Positions 59,946 through 64,000 of a DNA stretch of 64,000 bases are shown here, piece after piece. Source of the DNA: a virus. How positions within the stretch are numbered: position 1 is the first letter of the stretch; the number at the start of each line of letters is the position of its first letter. The position numbers and the translations under genes are program-made. Under the pieces are notes generated by a model that saw only the letters and a program-made list of their open reading frames with translations, was not told where the DNA came from and ran no database searches. The DNA is taken from the IMG/VR virus record IMGVR_UViG_3300015265_000205, positions 1-64,000 of that record. One strand, 5' to 3'.

Positions 59946-60799
59946 TGACCAATCTTCGCATCGTCTACGACAACGCCGCCGACCGCGCCGACTTGAGCGC
60001 ATCGAGCCAGGTCGGCACGCTGGGGCCGGCCAATCTGCAGACCGACCGCAAGTCGGCCGTGCTGCGTGCCACCGTGCCGGCGCAAACGATCACAGCGATA
60101 TGGCCAACACAGGAGCCCATTGCCTGCGTGGCGCTGATCTTCACCAACATGACCAGCAGCGCGCGCATGCGCGTGCGCGGTTACGCCCAGCCGGGCGACG
60201 CCGTGCCGGTACTCGACACGGGCAGCGTCTTCCCTTGCCCGGCTGCCGTGCATGGCGCCTATCCCTGGGGCGCGCTTTCGCTGGGATGGAACGCCTACAA
60301 ATGGGGTGGAGCGAACACGTGGGCGCGCGGTGGTGGCGCCGACGGCGTAGCCTGGTTCGCGCCCGTGCGCGTGCGCCAGCTGGTGATCGAGGTTTCCTCG
60401 CCACAAAGCCCGGAAGGTTACCTCGAGATATCGCGCCTGGTGGCGGGCAATTACTGGTCGCCGGAACACAACGCTGAGTATGGTGCCCAGCTTCAGGTGC
60501 AGGACAGCAGCGAGGATTACCGCACCGCTGCCGGCGACCTCAAGACCCAGATTCGCCCGACCAGCGATAGGCTGAACATCAATCTGGCGCACCTCACGCC
60601 CAGCGACCGCGCGCGCTTCATGCGCATCTTGCGTGAGAACGGTAAGAGCAACGCCATGTTGTTCAGCTTGTTCCCGGAAAACCCCGATCCGCTGCTGGAG
60701 CAGGACCACATGCTGTATGGCAAGGCCAGCAATATCGACGCGGTGGCCACGCCGTATTTTGAAACCTATTCCGCACCACTGCAAATCGAAGGAATTTAA
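59945..60799 (+). CDS. Tail structural protein, unknown
   Basis: 284 residues from the ATG at 59945 in a TGATG overlap. Two strand-rich regions suggest carbohydrate-binding-like folds: N-terminal MTNLRIVYDNAADRADLSAS and central WNAYKWGGANTWARGG. C-terminal part RFMRILRENGKSNAMLFSLF. Probably an appendage protein. Confidence 0.55.
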   Translation: MTNLRIVYDNAADRADLSASSQVGTLGPANLQTDRKSAVLRATVPAQTITAIWPTQEPIACVALIFTNMTSSARMRVRGYAQPGDAVPVLDTGSVFPCPAAVHGAYPWGALSLGWNAYKWGGANTWARGGGADGVAWFAPVRVRQLVIEVSSPQSPEGYLEISRLVAGNYWSPEHNAEYGAQLQVQDSSEDYRTAAGDLKTQIRPTSDRLNINLAHLTPSDRARFMRILRENGKSNAMLFSLFPENPDPLLEQDHMLYGKASNIDAVATPYFETYSAPLQIEGI

Positions 60800-62038
60800 A
60801 TGGCTGATTTTTTTTACGACGGTATGCCGAATGTCAACGAGCGGCTGAACCAGCTGTATAGCGCATTTTCGGCCGGTCCATACAATGCGCTGCCGCTGTC
60901 TGGTGGAGTTTTGACCGGTGACGTGTCGTCGCGGGGCGCTCTCAGCGTCGACAAGCAGGTGACCGCCGCCGCGCGCGCGCCAAGGTTTATGGCCGCAGCA
61001 GGAGCAAGTTTTGGATGGTGGCGGGTGGCGAAATTCAATCTTCAGCCTGGTAGTGAGGCGGTGGTGCGCATTTCGGGAACCACAGGTTATTCCGCTGTCG
61101 ATGGTAGCTCGAATGGCGTGTTGACGACGATCCTGCTGCGAGCAGACAACGATAGTAAAATCCGCGGCTCATTCTATGGCGTCGGTGCATCGTCTAACGA
61201 CACGATCCGGGATGTGAAAATCGGGCTGGATGGCGTGGTATATGTCAGTGCGGCAGCATTTTTCCAGTTTTCCGTCTACATCGATAGCAATATGTGGCTT
61301 TCGCAGCCGGTTGAATTTCTCGGCGCCGGCATCCTGCCACCGGATACCGCCATTGCCGCAGTCAGAATTTGGGGCCTGAAGTTGGGCGCAGGGAACACAT
61401 TCACGGTGACTCCGACAACGCTGGAAACCGTCTGTAATTATGTCGGGCGCCATGTGTACCCTGCTGTGGATAATGCCTATGACATGGGCCAGGCGGCTGT
61501 GGCCTACCGGACAATCTATGCACGTACGGGCACCATCAACACCTCCGACGCACGGCTAAAGCGGGATTTCCGCGACCTGACTGTGGCCGAGATTGCCGCC
61601 GCAAAGGATCTCGCCCGCGCCATCGGTATTTACCGCTGGCGTGATGCGGTCGACTGCAAAGGCACAGACGCGCGCGAGCACGTCGGCCCGACCGTACAGC
61701 GCGCCATCGAAATCATGCAAGTGCACGGCCTGGAGCCGTTCAACTATGGTTTTATCTGCCATGACACCTGGGAGCAGCAAACCATCGAGCATCCGGCCAT
61801 TGCGGCTCGGCCAGCTATCCCGCCTACCGAGGCGGCGCCAGCAGTACTGAATTCGTTCGGAGCTGTCATCACGCCGGTTGTGATGGCCAGCGCGGGTTTT
61901 CCTTCCATTGAGGCACGCCCAGCCTACACGGAGGTCACGCACGAGGCCGGAGACCGCTACGCCTTTCGCTATGACGAACTGGCCATGTTTATCGCCGCCG
62001 GCCAGGAGGCGCGGCTGGCGGCGCTTGAAGCGGCATAA
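60800..62038 (+). CDS. Tail fibre with S74 intramolecular chaperone
   Basis: 412 residues. Residues 1-240 hold a short N-terminal connector and a strand-rich shaft. From ~246 the S74 self-cleaving chaperone starts, with Ser249 and Lys254 in NTSDARLKRDFRD as the catalytic dyad. The chaperone (LARAIGIYRWRDAVDC, VGPTVQRAIEIMQVHGLEPF) trimerises the fibre and then cuts itself off. A Pro/Ala-rich insertion lies at ~332-380, before the C-terminal FRYDELAMFIAAGQEARLAA. It is the last tail gene, followed by a strong terminator, so it is the likely receptor-binding fibre. Confidence 0.85.
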   Translation: MADFFYDGMPNVNERLNQLYSAFSAGPYNALPLSGGVLTGDVSSRGALSVDKQVTAAARAPRFMAAAGASFGWWRVAKFNLQPGSEAVVRISGTTGYSAVDGSSNGVLTTILLRADNDSKIRGSFYGVGASSNDTIRDVKIGLDGVVYVSAAAFFQFSVYIDSNMWLSQPVEFLGAGILPPDTAIAAVRIWGLKLGAGNTFTVTPTTLETVCNYVGRHVYPAVDNAYDMGQAAVAYRTIYARTGTINTSDARLKRDFRDLTVAEIAAAKDLARAIGIYRWRDAVDCKGTDAREHVGPTVQRAIEIMQVHGLEPFNYGFICHDTWEQQTIEHPAIAARPAIPPTEAAPAVLNSFGAVITPVVMASAGFPSIEARPAYTEVTHEAGDRYAFRYDELAMFIAAGQEARLAALEAA

Positions 62039-62057
62039 AGAATCACCGCACCACCAC

Positions 62058-62081
62058 AAACCCGCTTCGGCGGGTTTTTTT
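62058..62081 (+). terminator. Terminator after the tail fibre gene
   Basis: ACCCGC-TTCG-GCGGGT flanked by AA and T7. Very strong; separates tail and lysis genes. Confidence 0.85.
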
Positions 62082-62106
62082 ATTTCCACCACCTGAAAGG
62101 CAATAC

Positions 62107-62535
62107 ATGGCCCTCGAAACGACCGCCGCTGGCGGCGCACTGATTAAAATTTTTGGCATCCCGGTCCTGGCCGGCGCTGCCGCAACCTCACTGGGATTCA
62201 TGTTTATGTGGCCAAAGACAAAAAAAGAGGCGTTCGCGCGCTTCTTCGTGACGATCATTTCTTCCTTCCTGCTGGGGCCTGCGCTGGTGGTAGCTGTGCG
62301 TTCCTGGTGGCCCGGGCTGTTCGAGAACGCGAAAGAGGTGGCCGTGCTGTATGACAGCGAGCCTGCCCTGGGCTTCCTGTTCATCGCTGCGCCGCTGATG
62401 GTGGCTGCCGGCTTGCCCGCCTGGTGGGTGCTGGGCGCTACGGTGCGCTGGCTCGACAAGCGTAAGGACAAGGACATTGGCGAGATAGCGCGCGACGCGG
62501 CCGCCGTCGTCCGTGACGTGCGGGGTGGCCTGTGA
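62107..62535 (+). CDS. Holin-like membrane protein
   Basis: 142 residues with three membrane segments (~12-34, ~45-65 and ~92-112), a charged C-terminal tail (RWLDKRKDKDIGEIARD), and next to the endolysin gene. Class I-type holin layout; it would form holes that free the endolysin. AAAGG before the start. Confidence 0.75.
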   Translation: MALETTAAGGALIKIFGIPVLAGAAATSLGFMFMWPKTKKEAFARFFVTIISSFLLGPALVVAVRSWWPGLFENAKEVAVLYDSEPALGFLFIAAPLMVAAGLPAWWVLGATVRWLDKRKDKDIGEIARDAAAVVRDVRGGL

Positions 62536-63056
62536 GCGCCGTCATGCTGGTCCAGCTGCTAGCCATCATGCCGCTGGCCCGTTCGCGTGCGGCCGCCTTT
62601 CTGGCGCCGTTGAATGCAGCCATGGTCGAATTCGGGATTACGACGCCGGCGCGCCAGGCTTCATTCCTTTCCCAGGTGGGTCACGAGTCAGGCCAGCTGT
62701 TGTATGTGCGCGAGCTGGCCAGCGGCCAGGCATACGAGGGCCGTGCCGACTTGGGCAACACGCAGCGCGGCGACGGCGTGCGCTTCCGGGGGCGTGGCCT
62801 GCTGCAGGTGACTGGCCGCACCAACTATGCCGCCTGTGGCAAGGCGCTTGGCCTGGATCTGCTGGCCCAGCCCGATCTGATCGAGCAGACCGTCAACGCC
62901 TGCCGCTCGGCTGGCTGGTTCTGGCAGACGCGCGGCCTGAACGCGCTGGCCGATGCTGGCGACCAGGAGCGGGTGACGCGCCGTATCAACGGTGGCGTGA
63001 ACGGCCTGGCCGAGCGCCTGGCCTTGTACCAGGCAGCGCGCAAGGTGTTGGTGTGA
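62532..63056 (+). CDS. GH19 endolysin
   Basis: 174 residues. FLSQVGHESGQLLYVRELAS gives the catalytic Glu52, and YEGRADLGNTQRGDGVRFRG, GRGLLQVTGRTNY follow, the GH19 chitinase/lysozyme-type pattern. It hydrolyses peptidoglycan between sugar residues. No signal peptide, so it depends on the holin. GTG start overlapping the holin stop (GTGA). Confidence 0.9.
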   Translation: MSAVMLVQLLAIMPLARSRAAAFLAPLNAAMVEFGITTPARQASFLSQVGHESGQLLYVRELASGQAYEGRADLGNTQRGDGVRFRGRGLLQVTGRTNYAACGKALGLDLLAQPDLIEQTVNACRSAGWFWQTRGLNALADAGDQERVTRRINGGVNGLAERLALYQAARKVLV

Positions 63057-63577
63057 GCGCGCTGGTTAAGCTGGCGGGCAGGTTGCCTGGCTGCCTGTAC
63101 GGCGCCGTGCTGGTATGCGTGCTTGCCGGCGCCGGCATGCTGTACCAGCGAGCGCAGGGCGTCGCCCAAGGCCGCGCAGCCGTGCAGGCGCTGTGGAATA
63201 TCGACAAGAAGACCCGCGCGGTAACGGAAACGAAGGCGGAGGCGCAGCGCGCCGCCGAGAACCTGGCGCAAGCCAGGCAACAGGCTGTCAAATCGGCGGC
63301 CATCAAGAAAGTCTACGATGACGAAATCAACGATGTGCGCGCTCGGTTTGCTGTTGCTGAGCGCATGCGTAAGCCCGCCTTCTGTGCAAGTGCTGGACCT
63401 GCCGCCCCGGCCGGTGCCGGTGGCGCCGAAGGAGGCGTTGCAGCCGATCCCGCCGGCGGGTTACTTCCTGACGCGGTGGCGCGACATATTCAAGCCTTGA
63501 TCCTGCAGACGGAGGAGGTTGCCGCGACGGGCCGCGCATGCCAGGCATTCGTGCGTGAAAATGGCATGGCGCCATAA
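63053..63577 (+). CDS. Inner-membrane spanin (Rz-like)
   Basis: 174 residues from GTG at 63053 (GTGA overlap). One N-terminal membrane segment (LYGAVLVCVLAGAGMLY) and a long charged coiled coil (TKAEAQRAAENLAQARQQAV). The C-terminal half overlaps the Rz1 frame. It joins Rz1 across the periplasm to fuse inner and outer membranes. Confidence 0.8.
   Translation: MSALVKLAGRLPGCLYGAVLVCVLAGAGMLYQRAQGVAQGRAAVQALWNIDKKTRAVTETKAEAQRAAENLAQARQQAVKSAAIKKVYDDEINDVRARFAVAERMRKPAFCASAGPAAPAGAGGAEGGVAADPAGGLLPDAVARHIQALILQTEEVAATGRACQAFVRENGMAP
63318..63500 (+). CDS. Outer-membrane spanin lipoprotein (Rz1-like), embedded in Rz
   Basis: 60 residues in another frame wholly inside Rz. Signal with lipobox LLLLSAC (lipidated Cys17) and a short Pro-rich mature part (LDLPPRPVPVAP, LQPIPPAGYF), the classic Rz1 form. 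Confidence 0.85.
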   Translation: MTKSTMCALGLLLLSACVSPPSVQVLDLPPRPVPVAPKEALQPIPPAGYFLTRWRDIFKP

Positions 63578-63583
63578 AGAGAT

Positions 63584-63619
63584 GGCTGATTGTCGCTGCG
63601 CTAACAGCAGCAATCAGCC
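63584..63619 (+). other. Hairpin before the D12 methyltransferase gene
   Basis: GGCTGATTG pairs with CAATCAGCC, with inner GCTG/CAGC across small bulges. There is no T-run, so it is more likely an RNA processing or stability element than a terminator. Confidence 0.55.
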
Positions 63620-63691
63620 GGTGGCACCTGGTGAGTGGGCTTGGATTACCTCATAGGAGGAATTCGACTCTATCATTAGGAGGTACACATT

Positions 63692-64000
63692 TTGGCATTA
63701 CCCATCATCCCCTGGATCGGCGGCAAGCGACGCCTGGCCGACCGCATCATCCCGCAATTTCCCCCGCACACTTGCTACGTCGAGGTTTTTGCCGGCGGCG
63801 CCGCGTTGTACTTCATGCGGCCGCCGGCCGAGGTCGAGGTGCTGAACGACGTCAACGGCGAGTTGATCAACCTGTACCGCGTTGTCAAAAATCACCTAGA
63901 GGAATTCGTGCGCCAGTTCAAATGGGCGCTATCAAGCCGTGAGGTGTTCAAGTGGCTGCAAGAGACGCCACCACATACCTTGACGGACCTGCAGCGCGCG
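63692..64000 (+). CDS. D12-class N6-adenine DNA methyltransferase (Dam-like), 5' part
   Basis: 103 codons to the window edge, frame open. IPWIGGKRRLADRI matches the N-terminal AdoMet site, and YVEVFAGGAALYF is the F-x-G-x-G motif I of the Dam class; LNDVNGELINLYRVVKNH follows. TTG at 63692 is chosen as the start because AGGAGG ends eight bases before it and no ATG fits; a second AGGAGG lies at about 63656. It methylates adenine, probably GATC-like, and could protect phage DNA. Confidence 0.85.
   Translation, partial: MALPIIPWIGGKRRLADRIIPQFPPHTCYVEVFAGGAALYFMRPPAEVEVLNDVNGELINLYRVVKNHLEEFVRQFKWALSSREVFKWLQETPPHTLTDLQRA

Noticed and set aside
1-64000. CRISPR arrays, rRNA genes and IS transposases
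   Set aside because: No regularly spaced repeats, rRNA-like sequence or transposase motifs were seen on either strand.

Overview
The window is almost entirely one tailed-phage genome integrated in a chromosome. It is GC-rich and carries families common in Burkholderiales prophages (DUF3596-type integrase, DUF4055 portal, DUF2280 small terminase, P22-type coat, KTSC, DUF1367, DUF1064). Gene content and codon use suggest an Oxalobacteraceae host such as Janthinobacterium, Massilia or Duganella. That host call comes from recalled family distributions, not from a search. The long tape measure, tail tube, frameshifted chaperone and absence of a sheath indicate a siphovirus-like tail.

Layout. (1) 1-75 is the tail of an unrecognised, probably chromosomal gene. 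(2) 271-3341 is a compact relic of a related phage: a late antiterminator-like gene with a late-type promoter and terminator after it, a scaffold gene cut to its N-terminus, a polysaccharide-deacetylase-like gene and a small gene. (3) 3731-17734 is the leftward early operon: integrase and excisionase at its far end, then a MazG-like enzyme, many small unknown genes, a DUF5131 gene and an FtsK-gamma gene that are each broken by one missing base, an RdgC-like protein with an extra C-terminal region, a YqaJ-type exonuclease and RecT. (4) 17645-19750 is the immunity region. Two divergent promoters share the operator palindrome TGTTTATAAACA and flank an S24-type repressor; an exported-protein gene lies directly downstream of the repressor, so it is probably expressed in lysogens.

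(5) 19750-33853 is the rightward early operon: Cro-like and other small regulators, KilA-N protein, C5 cytosine methyltransferase, HNH nuclease, Ref-type nuclease, helicase-methyltransferase fusion, replication initiator with 11-bp-phased repeats that look like an origin, helicase-loader candidate, DUF1064 nuclease and the late antiterminator Q. Small genes on the opposite strand interrupt this operon. (6) 33877-34730 holds the late promoter, its terminator, one reversed small gene and a tRNA-Gly(TCC). (7) 34809-49505 is packaging, head and head-tail joining, with an SGNH esterase, an Ntn-hydrolase and a BRO-type gene inserted. (8) 49505-62038 is the tail, ending in a fibre with an S74 self-cleaving chaperone. 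(9) 62107-63577 is the lysis cassette (holin, GH19 endolysin, Rz with embedded Rz1). (10) A Dam-like D12 methyltransferase runs off the right edge.

How it works together (inference). The repressor holds the two early promoters shut and keeps itself and the exported protein on. On induction, the leftward operon supplies recombination and excision and the rightward operon supplies methylation, replication and Q. Q then lets polymerase from the late promoter pass the leader terminator and the several further terminators that sit between structural genes. No right attachment site or host flank is visible, so the prophage continues past 64000.
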